Below are positions 18,401 to 27,823 of a stretch of 64,000 bases of DNA, piece after piece. Position 1 is the stretch's first letter. Each line of letters starts with the position of its first letter. Location: assembly GCA_037139415.1 (NCBI GenBank), contig JBAXGN010000005.1:1-64000 (forward strand). The letters run 5' to 3'. Source of the stretch: Verrucomicrobiota bacterium. GTDB taxonomy: Bacteria; Verrucomicrobiota; Verrucomicrobiia; Limisphaerales; Fontisphaeraceae. The translations under genes were made by a program, and so were the position numbers. Below the pieces are notes generated by a model, which was not told where the DNA came from, did no database searches, and worked only from the letters and a program-made list of their open reading frames with translations.

Positions 18401-21400
18401 AACACCGCATTCACCAGTCCCGGCTGGCTGCGCCTCCGCCGCGTTGGCAATGTGGTTTCCGCCGCCTATCGAGCGGATGCCGGCAGTTGGCAGCCCGTCG
18501 GCAGCGATCAAATCGTGGTCATGAATACCACCCTCTACGGTGGCCTGGCTGCCGCTGGTGGCACCCCCCTCACGCCCGCCAGCACCGTTTTTTCTAATGC
18601 CGTCGGTAACGTCATCGCTCCCCTGGCCTCGACAACCACCCTTGTCCGCCACGCCGGCACGGGCACAAACAGCACTTATGGAGATGCCTTGCAGTTTGAG
18701 GTGACGGTTTCACCGGCGGCCGCCAGCGGCATGGTGGTGATCCGGGAGGGCGGGCAATATGGAACCGACTTGGGCACCGGTTATTTAACGACAGGAACGA
18801 CGAACCCGGCCACCGTGACCATAACGGCGTTGAATGCTCTAACTACGGGAACGCACACGAACATTGTCGCGTACTATTACGGCGACGCCACCTATCTCCC
18901 CAGTGTGTCTGCCGCCTTGTCTGCGCAGATGGTCGGGCCGAAGACCCTGACGATTTCCAGTCCGGCGGCCAGCAACAAATCATACGATGGCACCACGGTC
19001 GCCAACGTCACCGGTAGCTTGAACGGGGTTGTGAGCGGCGATGTCCCAGGCGCGGATGTGTTTTTATTGGGCTATTTTGCCAATACCGGTCCGGGAACCA
19101 ACATTGCCGTCGCCAGTTTTTTTCTGGGTGGTGTCGCGGCGGCGAACTATTCCCTGACTCCGCCCGGCCATCTGGCGGCGGACATCGTGACCACGGCCAT
19201 CTGGAACACGGCGGCCAGCGGCCAGAACTGGAGCACGGCGGCCAATTGGGTTGACAATGCGATTGGCGATGGGCAGCTCGCGGCAGCGGATTTCATGTCG
19301 GTCAACCTCACCAATGATCCGACGGTGGTGCATCTAGACTCTCCGCGCACGCTGCAAACGCTGGTATTTGGCGACCCGGTCCCCGCGAGCGCGGCCAGTT
19401 GGGTTTTGGACAACAACGGCGTGATGGCCAACACTCTGACCCTGGCTGGCACGGCCCCACAGATCACCGTCAATGCGCTGGCTGCCGGACGTTCAGCGAC
19501 AATCGGGACGGTGGTGGCGGGCACCTCCGGTTTGACCAAGGCGGGCAGCGGCACGTTGATTCTGGCCAACCACAACAGCTATACCGGCGGCACCATGATT
19601 TCCGCCGGCACCTTGCAAATCGGCGTCGGTGTCACTCCCGTCATCATGGCTGGCGGAAACATCACCAACAACGGCGTCCTGGTCTTTAACCGTCCCGACA
19701 GCGTGGTCGTGACCAACACTATTTCCGGCAGTGGCAGCGTCATCCAGGGGAGCACCAACGCCCTGACCCTGGCGGGGACAAATACCTACGCGGGCGGAAC
19801 GACCGTGACCAACCTTGGCTCCCTGCTGGTCACCAATGCCGGCGCACTGGGCACCGGCCCGCTCAATTTGCAGACGCGGGCAACCGGCCCTTCCACCACC
19901 TTCCAGGTCACGGGTGGTCTCACGATCACCAATGCCATCAACATGGATTCGACGACCGGTCGGGAATTGATCAATGCCATGGGTGGTAACAACACCTTGA
20001 GCGGTCCCATCACCATCACCGGCAATGGCAACACCACCGTGGTTTTTCAGGATAATGACCCGGTCAATACCGGCACCACGCTCACCTTCTCCAACACCAT
20101 CACGGCTTCAACTTTCACCGGCCAGATTTCACTGCGTGGCAATGCGGGGAATTTCGGCCGGCTGGCCGCGCCAGTGTATGCGCCGAACATGAGGATGGAT
20201 TTCAATGGCAACGCCAATTGGATCATCGCCTCGACAAACAATGTCTGGAGCTACCTGGGCTTTGCCGTTGCTGCAAACAATGGGGGATGGCTGATTTGTG
20301 GCGCGGTGAATTGCCTGCCGTCCGGCACCAGAGTGAATTGGGGATCCGGTTCAAGTAACATTCTAGATCTGGCCGGTTATAACCAGACCATCGGCGGCCT
20401 GGATTGTTCTACCACCACCACCACGGCGGTGACCAATAGCAGCGCCACGAGCGACGCGGTCCTGACCATTAATTCCGGGGCCAATAGCTATACCTTTTCC
20501 GGAACGATCAAAAATGGCGCGACCCACCGGTTGGCGCTCACAATATTGGGGGGCACGACCACGCTGACTGGCTCCAATACCTATAGCGGCAACACGATGG
20601 TTGGCCGGGGAAAATTGATCATCCAACAACCCACCCTGGACAAAAATTCAACCGTTGTGGTTTCTAATGGTGCTATTTTGCAGCTCGGCTTTTCGGCCAC
20701 GAACCAGGTGGGGGCGCTGGTGCTTAACGGCGTGAGTAAACCCCTGGGCGTCTATAACAACACCACCGACCCCACCTACCTCGCTGGCACTGGCAGTCTG
20801 CTGGTGGGGGGGGTGTTCCTGCCCGTTATCAGCGGTTCAACCACGTTCACCAACTTCATCACGAGTTATGGCCTGGCTTCGGCAGCGCAGAATTTCGCGG
20901 TCACCGGAACGAATTTGACCACAGATATCACTGCCACGGCAGCGCCCGGCTTTGAAGTTTCCACCAACAGCGGTACGCCCTACGACACCACCGCCACCCT
21001 CGCCAACGTGGGTGGCTTCGCCAGCGGGCAGATTTATATCCGCCTGTCGGCCACGGCGACGGCGGGCTCATATAACGCCTCCAACATCGTTGTGCTAACC
21101 AGCTTGTGGGCGACCGATGTCACCAACACGAGCACCGTCGCCGGCAACGTAGTAAATCAAGCCACACCGGTGTTGACGATCAATGCCACACCGATTGGCT
21201 ACAATCAGGCTTTGTCGAATTCCAGCCTGGCTGCCAGCGTGGCAACGAATGCAAACAACCACGCGCAGGTATTGGGCGACTTTTCGTTCGCGACCCCGGC
21301 GATTGTGCCCAGCCTCGGCACCACGAATGTGGTCGTCATGTTCACGCCGTTTGATTCCACCAATTACACCAGTGTTACCACCAACGTGATCGTGACGTTC

Positions 21401-24328
21401 AACCAGGCGTTTGCCACGGTCACGTTGTCCAACTTGCGTCAACCTTATAACGGCATGGCCAGGCCGGTGGGGGTCAGCAGCGCGCCGTCCGGGTTGGCGG
21501 TGGGCCTGACCTACAGCAACGCGAGTTACGGCATAAGTTCCCGGGCCCCGACCAATACCGGCAGCTACACAGTCATCGGTACCGTCAACGATCTCAATTA
21601 CTATGGTAGCGCGACCAACACGCTGATCATCGGGTCGGCTGCATTGCACTGGGCGGTCGCCGACGGCATTTGGGACTCGAACACAAGCTTGAATTGGAAA
21701 GATGCCCCCGATGCCGGCGTGGCGGATGCCTGCTATCTCGATGGTGACGCGGTGATATTGGATGACAGTGCGAGTGGGGTGCCGCCGATCAATGTGACGA
21801 ACTCGGTGGTGGTGTGGCCGTCGAGCATCCTCGTCAACGTGACAAACAAGAGTTACAACCTTTCCGGCAATGCCATCACCGGCACCGCCGCGTTGACCAA
21901 AAACGGTCCCGGTACCCTGGCGCTCGCGAGCAGCAATAGTTGCAGCGGCAACCTGACGATCAACGGCGGCGTGCTGATGGTGACCAATGGCGGGACGCTC
22001 AATTCGCCGCAGGCCACGCTCAATATCGGGGCGCAAGCGGGTGCCAATGGCACGTTGGTGCTGGCCAACAGTCCGGGGGGTGTCACGGTGCAAAAGTTGC
22101 TGGCGACGAATGTGGTCTGCGGCGGGCCGACGAACTCCATCTTCAACTTCAATGGGGGGACACTGACGACTTCCAACAGCAACGGACTGGCCTCCAGCAT
22201 TCTGCTGGCCTCCAATGTGAGCTGGACGGTCAACGGCAACTGGAATATGAACGGAGGCACGAACCTCATCAGCAGCGTGGCCACCAATGGCAATCCGTCC
22301 GCCTATGTGTATGTGGGCAATGGAACCAATAATGTGCTGGTGAGCGTGAATGCGAACACGGTCTGGTGGTTAACCATACCGACCAACAGTTTTGCGACCA
22401 ATAATTTGTCTTTAACGATTGGCAGTGGCAATGCGACCAATAACGTGGTCACGATCAACGGCGGCACCTTGATCGTGACGAACGCTTACGGATTAAATGG
22501 CGGCACAATTCCGATCATCGTGGGCGGCAGTGGGGGAGCGGCGGGCAATCAACTGGTCATTACCAACGGGGGTCAGGTTTTCACCAAAGTGCAGGGGAAC
22601 GGTAATCCGCAATGCGGCAACATTGGTGGCAGCACCGGACCTAATAACAGCTTGATTGTGGCGGGCACCAACGTGGCGGGTCGCAAAGCGACTTGGAATT
22701 TCGGTGCAGACCGGTTGAGTATTGGCTTTGGCAATGGGTCCAGCAATTGGGCCTTGGTGGGGCAAGGCGGGGTGATTACGAATGTCAACATATTCACATA
22801 CGGCAAGTACTCTTCTTTGTTCATCACCAATGGGGGCCAGGTTTTCGCAGCCGCGTGTGTCATTGGACGCGGCGCACTTAACGCCAACCTTGTCGTGGCG
22901 GGGGCGGATGTCTCCGGCAGCCCGGCCCTGCTGGCGTTTCCCACGGCCGGCACGTTGACCGTTGGCGGCGGCTCTGCTACCCCAACGTCTCCGGCGCCCG
23001 GCACGAACACTCTAGCGGTGGTGGGGCCGGGCGGCCTCGTCACCAATGCCGGCAGCATTAATGTGGGCCAGGACACGAACTCGATCGGCAACCTGCTGGC
23101 CATCACCAATGGCGGGAAGGTGTTCAGCACCAGTAATAGCGCCATCGGCTTCGTGGCCGGCTGCAACAGCAACTCCGTAAGTGTCGGCGGCGGCGTTGGC
23201 GCCTCGCTGTGGAGTTTGGGCAATGCCGCGCTCACACTTGGCAACAACGCCAACGCGACGAACAACTCGTTGACGCTGCTGGGCGGTGGGGTGCTGTCCA
23301 ATGTGTCCTCGGTGACATTGGGCGGGGTGAATTCCCGGCTTAGCTTCAACGGCGGGACGCTCGCGGCGGGCACCAATGGTAATTTGATTAACACCAACAA
23401 CACCGTCTTCAACGCAACGAGCTATGTGCAGACGGGCGGGGCGGTCATAGACAGCGTCGGCTTTACAGTCACGAACCGCTTGCCGCTGCTGGAAGATCCG
23501 GGCAGTCCCGGCGGTCGCTTGACCAAACTGGGCAGTGGCACACTGAGCCTCCTGGGCACGAATAACTACAGCGGCGGGACGTCCATCAGCGCGGGCACAC
23601 TGGCGCTGGCCGGGAACGGCTCGCTTGCCAACACGCCCTCCATTAGTATTGCTGCCGGTGCCGTGCTCAATGTTTCTGGCATCACCCCGGGCGGTTATAC
23701 TTTAACGGGATCAACTCCCCAGCAGATTCTGTCCGCCAGCAGTAGCTTCGGTGTGGCGACCGTGAATGCGACCGGGAAGGTATTGACGCTCGCTCCGGGT
23801 GCTCTCGCCACGTTCAAGGCCGATGGCGCCGCCGGCACGGTGGGGAAGATCAGTGTGACGGGAAACCTGGCCCTCAACGCCAACGCCATCACCGTGGACG
23901 TTCTCAACGCAGTTCTGCCCGTTGGCACCAACCGTCTGCTGGGGTGTTCCGGCACCCTGGTCAACAGCGGGCAATTCGGAGCCCCCGCCATTACCGGCAT
24001 GGGCTTGGGCTCTGGAAAAATTGCTTCACTCAATGTCGTCACCGGTGCTGCGGGTTATGTGGAATTGCAAGTTGCCGCCACTGTGCCGGGGCCGGGCTTT
24101 CCTGCGAACGGCATCATCGTTCTGCCGGGGGGCGTTGTTTCCCTGGCGGCGACGGGCACGGTGGGGGCGGCTTATCGGCTCTGGGCCGGAACCAATCTGG
24201 CCACAGCGCCGTTGACTAATTCCTGGATGATGCTGACCAATGGCACCCTCACTGTCAGCCCGATCACTATTCAAGATCCAGCGGCAACGAATTACCCACG
24301 CCGATTCTACCGTTTCAGCAGCCCATGA
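15485..24328 (+). CDS. Giant secreted PATR (autotransporter-associated beta-strand repeat) protein with N-terminal enzyme-like module
   Basis: The 2,947-residue product starts at the ATG at 15485, which gives a signal peptide ending TSAQ. Residues ~30-255 form a beta-rich domain (choice-of-anchor or jelly-roll-like). Residues ~260-880 look like an alpha-toroid plus beta module of polysaccharide-lyase type (RNVSTNYSNIYTMRIANW; GSHSRDYDFM near 485). A LamG/DUF1349-like region (~890-1040), a bacterial Ig-like repeat (~1047-1150) and a YDG-type repeat (~1153-1235) follow. PATR units of the form GxGTLxLxGxNxYxGGTxIxxGTLxxG occur near 1350, 1425, 1690, 2140 and 2680, with an MBG-like region near 1890-2050. 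The end (YRLWAGTNLATAPLT) is a verrucomicrobial C-terminal module. No barrel or PEP-CTERM is present. A surface polysaccharide-degrading role is an inference. Confidence 0.85.
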   Translation: MSRLITVRCRCLWFFSVVCAWLGCIGDTSAQVNYSGGAYQQNFDALPATGSSISWVDNSTLPGWYAWISALNSPPVTIILDTGTSTTSTVLHDYGSNGSTNRALGLLSYSTTSGDVLVGVRLRNTGAETYHSFTIHFDGEQWRCASAAVHPLTCSFTTDTPANLGDFTVNWQCCGQLNFCSPVTSSNSFALDGTLAPNRTPDITASVGGFSWAPGTDLWVRFNNPNLSPGSHGLALDNFVFSASTNAVSGDANVPADLYNEAIGSVNSLDYQLRLGAAVTVAQLPHAAYIALALNYPDPVTAVTKAQSYLNQMFTMQDTNPVSSTFGQLLWTSTDTNVIDRNSIEFSFRPLGALLKRYADRLGTDYINSIKPMILTGLSSSRARNVSTNYSNIYTMRIANWLMLGEALGDTTTYNAGLSALNNWITDLGNETIHEYDSAGYSMVTYNNLITAANNVTNPVAADQLRALANYLATDLSANYFKGQSRLGGSHSRDYDFMNGNGAVDHFYYLAGLQAKLPSLGSFNEGIYTYLNGVEKGNQPPLDVVAWGNSWSNRIVKSVWGPTNTPGQDRYHYLTPDFSIGSSGRYYNVTQDKAIAADFNSTSALPQVSLVYDPYDAPYGTIKVLETGSGHMKQNHLYFNSANVQDRGTILSLATLAPNFNIAANWLGPYTNLSSAVVFPAQADAIYLDGVALNTNIATSGSVVGIQEGNAVIAARFYRVDGLAGYVPTYAVKFDGGAAARFVAYHYQGLPTTFDNTYVSNRAMVGAIIAARLCTNALAVTNFLNEVKMAAVTLATNGNQSSASVTIGGTTLATTLDASSGVVVSRMVNGTNYLPQMFSINDGNATTRDLFNERYKRMLSSGWIWTPLSGVTNAAATYATNGAAPVTTVTSGDALTTTPDAGVLVHRAFTGDAEVSARVNQQSDTSTTSLGGVALRETLDAGACGSVLGFSGSSGVRFLWRTTNSGPVLSITNTAFTSPGWLRLRRVGNVVSAAYRADAGSWQPVGSDQIVVMNTTLYGGLAAAGGTPLTPASTVFSNAVGNVIAPLASTTTLVRHAGTGTNSTYGDALQFEVTVSPAAASGMVVIREGGQYGTDLGTGYLTTGTTNPATVTITALNALTTGTHTNIVAYYYGDATYLPSVSAALSAQMVGPKTLTISSPAASNKSYDGTTVANVTGSLNGVVSGDVPGADVFLLGYFANTGPGTNIAVASFFLGGVAAANYSLTPPGHLAADIVTTAIWNTAASGQNWSTAANWVDNAIGDGQLAAADFMSVNLTNDPTVVHLDSPRTLQTLVFGDPVPASAASWVLDNNGVMANTLTLAGTAPQITVNALAAGRSATIGTVVAGTSGLTKAGSGTLILANHNSYTGGTMISAGTLQIGVGVTPVIMAGGNITNNGVLVFNRPDSVVVTNTISGSGSVIQGSTNALTLAGTNTYAGGTTVTNLGSLLVTNAGALGTGPLNLQTRATGPSTTFQVTGGLTITNAINMDSTTGRELINAMGGNNTLSGPITITGNGNTTVVFQDNDPVNTGTTLTFSNTITASTFTGQISLRGNAGNFGRLAAPVYAPNMRMDFNGNANWIIASTNNVWSYLGFAVAANNGGWLICGAVNCLPSGTRVNWGSGSSNILDLAGYNQTIGGLDCSTTTTTAVTNSSATSDAVLTINSGANSYTFSGTIKNGATHRLALTILGGTTTLTGSNTYSGNTMVGRGKLIIQQPTLDKNSTVVVSNGAILQLGFSATNQVGALVLNGVSKPLGVYNNTTDPTYLAGTGSLLVGGVFLPVISGSTTFTNFITSYGLASAAQNFAVTGTNLTTDITATAAPGFEVSTNSGTPYDTTATLANVGGFASGQIYIRLSATATAGSYNASNIVVLTSLWATDVTNTSTVAGNVVNQATPVLTINATPIGYNQALSNSSLAASVATNANNHAQVLGDFSFATPAIVPSLGTTNVVVMFTPFDSTNYTSVTTNVIVTFNQAFATVTLSNLRQPYNGMARPVGVSSAPSGLAVGLTYSNASYGISSRAPTNTGSYTVIGTVNDLNYYGSATNTLIIGSAALHWAVADGIWDSNTSLNWKDAPDAGVADACYLDGDAVILDDSASGVPPINVTNSVVVWPSSILVNVTNKSYNLSGNAITGTAALTKNGPGTLALASSNSCSGNLTINGGVLMVTNGGTLNSPQATLNIGAQAGANGTLVLANSPGGVTVQKLLATNVVCGGPTNSIFNFNGGTLTTSNSNGLASSILLASNVSWTVNGNWNMNGGTNLISSVATNGNPSAYVYVGNGTNNVLVSVNANTVWWLTIPTNSFATNNLSLTIGSGNATNNVVTINGGTLIVTNAYGLNGGTIPIIVGGSGGAAGNQLVITNGGQVFTKVQGNGNPQCGNIGGSTGPNNSLIVAGTNVAGRKATWNFGADRLSIGFGNGSSNWALVGQGGVITNVNIFTYGKYSSLFITNGGQVFAAACVIGRGALNANLVVAGADVSGSPALLAFPTAGTLTVGGGSATPTSPAPGTNTLAVVGPGGLVTNAGSINVGQDTNSIGNLLAITNGGKVFSTSNSAIGFVAGCNSNSVSVGGGVGASLWSLGNAALTLGNNANATNNSLTLLGGGVLSNVSSVTLGGVNSRLSFNGGTLAAGTNGNLINTNNTVFNATSYVQTGGAVIDSVGFTVTNRLPLLEDPGSPGGRLTKLGSGTLSLLGTNNYSGGTSISAGTLALAGNGSLANTPSISIAAGAVLNVSGITPGGYTLTGSTPQQILSASSSFGVATVNATGKVLTLAPGALATFKADGAAGTVGKISVTGNLALNANAITVDVLNAVLPVGTNRLLGCSGTLVNSGQFGAPAITGMGLGSGKIASLNVVTGAAGYVELQVAATVPGPGFPANGIIVLPGGVVSLAATGTVGAAYRLWAGTNLATAPLTNSWMMLTNGTLTVSPITIQDPAATNYPRRFYRFSSP

Positions 24329-24534
24329 TTTCAATCAACACCGAAGGTGTCCAGCCCAGCGGTTGAATCAGCAAGGGCAACCGAAGGCAGAAATCCAATC
24401 CGGAGGATTGGCAGAAAGTAGGCTGTAACTTAAACCGTGAATACCTGCAACCAGGCGAAATATTTGAGTATCGTTACCTCGCCTCCTGCTCATGCCGGTC
24501 TGGAGCGCGACACGATTCTTCCAGCTATATCTCT

Positions 24535-25344
24535 TTAAGGCTCGGCCTCTGAACTGGCGATCAGTTCATCCAACCTGAAGCATTGGTATCCGCCAGCCTC
24601 CAATTGATCCAATACCAGGCTGACGGTCTTTACCAAACGCTCGGCAGGGACGCCGCCATCGTGAAGCAGAAGGATGGCTCCTGGTTGGATACCGCGACCG
24701 ATGCGTGCCGCAATTATCTCCGGGGATGATTCCCGCTTGTCCAAGCCGCGCACCGTGTAACCGGCCACTTGGAGGCCAAGTTCCCGCATGACCTGGAAGA
24801 CGCGCTGGTTGGTCAGGCCCATGGGCGGGCGAAACAAGACGGGCGCCCTGCCGGTGATGCGTTGAATCGCCTGTTGGGCATCCGCAATGTCCGCGCGCAG
24901 ACGGGCGGTGGAAAAGAGGTTGGTCACCGGATTGTGCTGCTGGGTGTGATTTTCCACCAAATGCCCGGCGGCGGCCATCTGTTTGGTCAATTCCGGCTGG
25001 GCGATGACGCGCTGGCCAATGCAGAAAAATGCCGCCCGAACGTGGCGCGCCTCCAGCAACGCCAGCAGCGCCGGGGTACTGGCCGGATCGGGACCGTCAT
25101 CAAAGGTGAGCGCGACCACTTTGCGGCGGGTGGAGACGCGACAGATGCTGGGCCCGAACATCTGCCACTGCGGAAAAGAGACCCCTAGGCCAACACCCAA
25201 GCCGGCGAGGCTGAACAGCATGCTAAGCAACGCAAAGGCGGTCACCGGTTCGGCAAATCGCACGATGACAATTTCGAGCGCGAGCGTTGCAAGCAAGAGC
25301 CATTGGAACCGGGTGACGAGGCTGTATTTCGGAGGGCGGCTCAT
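24535..25344 (-). CDS. Membrane-anchored polysaccharide deacetylase (NodB domain)
   Basis: The 269-residue protein has two N-terminal hydrophobic segments and then a NodB (carbohydrate esterase 4) domain. Motifs are all present: ALTFDDGPDP with the catalytic-base Asp and metal-binding Asp, the HTQQH metal-binding pair, FRPPMG, and ILLLHDGG near the end. Family members remove N- or O-acetyl groups from peptidoglycan, chitin or other cell-surface glycans. The ATG at 25344 is 13 bases after the end of the ketosynthase gene, so it is probably the third gene of the ACP/ketosynthase operon. This suggests a joint role in building or modifying an envelope lipid or glycan (inference). Confidence 0.85.
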   Translation of the reverse strand: MSRPPKYSLVTRFQWLLLATLALEIVIVRFAEPVTAFALLSMLFSLAGLGVGLGVSFPQWQMFGPSICRVSTRRKVVALTFDDGPDPASTPALLALLEARHVRAAFFCIGQRVIAQPELTKQMAAAGHLVENHTQQHNPVTNLFSTARLRADIADAQQAIQRITGRAPVLFRPPMGLTNQRVFQVMRELGLQVAGYTVRGLDKRESSPEIIAARIGRGIQPGAILLLHDGGVPAERLVKTVSLVLDQLEAGGYQCFRLDELIASSEAEP

Positions 25345-25357
25345 GAGTGGCGTTGGG

Positions 25358-27823
25358 TTATCCAGCCTGAACGCAGCACATCGCTTTCGTACCGGACGGG
25401 GATAACGTATAGAGCAAGACCGTGCGACACGGTGATTGCGGCACTGCAGTCGCCGGAAAATCAGCCAGGCAAAGCGCAGGGGCAATTTCACCGCGAACGA
25501 GTCCGATGGCGGTGAGAAAACCAAACGCCGAGGCGGCGGGAAATTCCCCGCACGCGTGTTGATAGGCACCGCAAGGGATGGGACGGCCAGCGCGGCGAGC
25601 AAGAGCGGCAGCCACCGCGTAGTAAAAAGGTTTCAATTGATGATTCCCATTAAATCCGGTCACCAGCAGGTCCACCCGATCCAGTGTTTCACCATTTTGA
25701 GCGAGCGTTTCAATAATCCAATCCGCCTCCGCACAGGCATCAATAGGTTGACCTGCGAGTGCATTGACCCGGCCCAACCGGATACCGTTTACCCAGGCAA
25801 TGGGTGGTTGGTTTCCAGGATTGCGCGCCAAGGCAAAGACTGTACATCCTTCGCCCGGATAGACAGCCGGTTCCGATTTATTCCCCCAGCGTTGCCCGGT
25901 AGCCAGATGGTAGGCATTTAGTTCATCCGCTGCGCCAATCAACATGAGGTCCGCGTGTTGCGTCGCCAGTTCCCGACTGCCATGCCACAAAGCGGCCTCG
26001 AACGAGATTTCGCGCTGCACCATCGTGGAATTGAGCCCCGTTAATTCCAGTTCAAGGGCGATTTGCGACGCCAGCGAATTATGCACGGAATTGGTAAAGA
26101 ACGCCGGGCGCGGTGCGCGCTCGTCATTGATAACCAGGTTTTCCACAAAGGCGGCGGTGTCGTTGAGCGAACCCAGGCCGGTGCCAAACGCCACCCCCGC
26201 ACGCGCATTGGTGACTCCGGCGGCAGCCCAGCAACGACGGGCGGCAGCCACGGCCATCTGCTGAAGCCGGCCAAGCCGTCGGCGTTTCGCGGGCTCGATC
26301 AAGGCATCCGCGCCAAACGGTTTGCACGCCAGCACGGAGACGGTCCCGGCGGATAACGCGGCGGGCATCTCAAACTGCGTGGGCATCGCACCTCCCTGGC
26401 GGAAGGTATCCTGAATTTCTGCCAAGGTGCTGCCAGCAGCAGAAGCCGCACCGTACTCGAGAATCGCAAAACGGCCGCAATCCGGCCAGGGGACTTGCCC
26501 GTGCTCAACCAAGGTGTTTTTTTCGCCGACCACAGTGGGAACAACGCCCGACTGGCTAATACCCGGCCTCGCCGCATCCGCCCGGGAAAAAACCAATGCC
26601 GCGTTATTGCCGCCAAACCCAAATGAATTGCTCAGGATATGCGTCAGGGATTGCGAACGAAACTCAGTAACCGGCCCCCCGCCTGGTAGCCGTCGAGGTA
26701 AGGAGACGGACCGTTCCATCCCAAGGCCCGGATCGAGCGTCTCCATCCCGAGATTTGGCGGAACCGCTTGCTCCCGCAACGCCTGCACACAGATCACCGC
26801 CTTGATGGCGCCACTGGCCGCCAGAGTGTGACCGAAGAAACGTTTAACCGAGGCAAACGGCGGCACCTGGTCACCAAAAAGTTGACGCAAGGCTTTGGCC
26901 TCCATGGCGTCGTTGTCGGGCGTGCCGGTACCATGTGCGCTGACATAGTCAATGCGTGCGGGTTCCAGACCGCTACGCTCCAATGCCTGCCGCATGGCCG
27001 CAAGCGCGCCGCGCCCCTCAGGCTGCGGTGCCGTCGCGTGAAACGCATCGCAACTGGCCCCCCAACCGGAGAGCCGCGCCAGGATGGTGGCCCCACGCGC
27101 ATGGGCGGTTTCTTCCGACTCCAGCACCAACATGCCTGCGCCTTCGCCCAAACTGATGCCGGTGCGACCGGCATCAAAGGGCCGGCACCCTTTCGGATCA
27201 AGCAACAGCAACGAGCCAAAGCCATTTAGCGTCAACCGGCACAGGGAATCGCTGCCACCGGTCAGCACCAGGTCCGCTGCCCCTTGCTCAATCAGTTCGG
27301 CGGCGGCAGCAATCGCCATGGCTCCGGCGGAGCAAGCGGTGGAAATGGTGGTACAGGGACCTTGTGCCTGCACCATGCGCGCGCATAGATCCGTGCTGCT
27401 GGCGCATTCGTGAAACCGCAACGAGCCAAAGCGATGCCGCTTTTCCCGAAGTAATTGGTGAAGGAACTGTTCTGTGCCGCGCATCCCGCCCACGGTGCTG
27501 CCGAAAATAACGCCGATGCGTTGCGGGGACAGACCGGAAGAGTTGGAAACTTCAGCCGGATTCAGACCAGCGCTAGAGAGGGCTTCCCGGGCGGCGATCC
27601 AGGCCAGTTTATCGGAGCGCGAGCCGCGCACCTTCCCGGCGAGGGCATCCACATCCTCCCGCACCTGACCCACCAAGTGATGACCAAAACGCGGGGAGGA
27701 AAAAAGTGTCAGCGGTCCCAAACCGCTCCGGCCATCCCGAATCGCCTCCCACACCCGCCGGCTGCCGCAACCGGCAGCGCAGAGGATTCCGATGCCTGTG
27801 ACGACTGGGCTGCGCCGGGACAT
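25358..27823 (-). CDS. Fused beta-ketoacyl synthase: active KS plus inactive KS (chain-length-factor-like)
   Basis: The 821-residue protein holds two thiolase-fold ketosynthase units. The first (1-415) is FabF-like with a complete triad: Cys164 in STACSAG, His297 in SAHGTGTPDND, and Lys327/His332 in SVKRFFGHT. The second (about 430-820) aligns without gaps around MVQREISFEAA (601-610), where Glu605 takes the place of the active Cys. It keeps a QHACGEFPAASAFG segment corresponding to the last His. This resembles the KS/chain-length-factor pairs of type II polyketide or aryl-polyene pathways, but fused in one chain. The start overlaps the ACP stop by one base (TAATG), indicating translational coupling. 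The product of the pathway is unknown. Confidence 0.85.
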   Translation of the reverse strand: MSRRSPVVTGIGILCAAGCGSRRVWEAIRDGRSGLGPLTLFSSPRFGHHLVGQVREDVDALAGKVRGSRSDKLAWIAAREALSSAGLNPAEVSNSSGLSPQRIGVIFGSTVGGMRGTEQFLHQLLREKRHRFGSLRFHECASSTDLCARMVQAQGPCTTISTACSAGAMAIAAAAELIEQGAADLVLTGGSDSLCRLTLNGFGSLLLLDPKGCRPFDAGRTGISLGEGAGMLVLESEETAHARGATILARLSGWGASCDAFHATAPQPEGRGALAAMRQALERSGLEPARIDYVSAHGTGTPDNDAMEAKALRQLFGDQVPPFASVKRFFGHTLAASGAIKAVICVQALREQAVPPNLGMETLDPGLGMERSVSLPRRLPGGGPVTEFRSQSLTHILSNSFGFGGNNAALVFSRADAARPGISQSGVVPTVVGEKNTLVEHGQVPWPDCGRFAILEYGAASAAGSTLAEIQDTFRQGGAMPTQFEMPAALSAGTVSVLACKPFGADALIEPAKRRRLGRLQQMAVAAARRCWAAAGVTNARAGVAFGTGLGSLNDTAAFVENLVINDERAPRPAFFTNSVHNSLASQIALELELTGLNSTMVQREISFEAALWHGSRELATQHADLMLIGAADELNAYHLATGQRWGNKSEPAVYPGEGCTVFALARNPGNQPPIAWVNGIRLGRVNALAGQPIDACAEADWIIETLAQNGETLDRVDLLVTGFNGNHQLKPFYYAVAAALARRAGRPIPCGAYQHACGEFPAASAFGFLTAIGLVRGEIAPALCLADFPATAVPQSPCRTVLLYTLSPSGTKAMCCVQAG

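Noticed and set aside
21095-22093. 332-residue minus-strand open frame inside the giant gene
   Set aside because: It is antisense to repetitive PATR coding sequence; the Arg/His-rich composition suggests no real protein.
24026-24328. C-terminal autotransporter barrel or PEP-CTERM on the giant protein
   Set aside because: The last ~100 residues have neither the alternating amphipathic strands of a barrel nor a PEP motif with a hydrophobic helix and basic tail.
24395-24411. Hairpin ccaatcc-gga-ggattgg downstream of the giant gene
   Set aside because: The stem is perfect but only 7 bp and has no T-tract, so it is not supported as a terminator.
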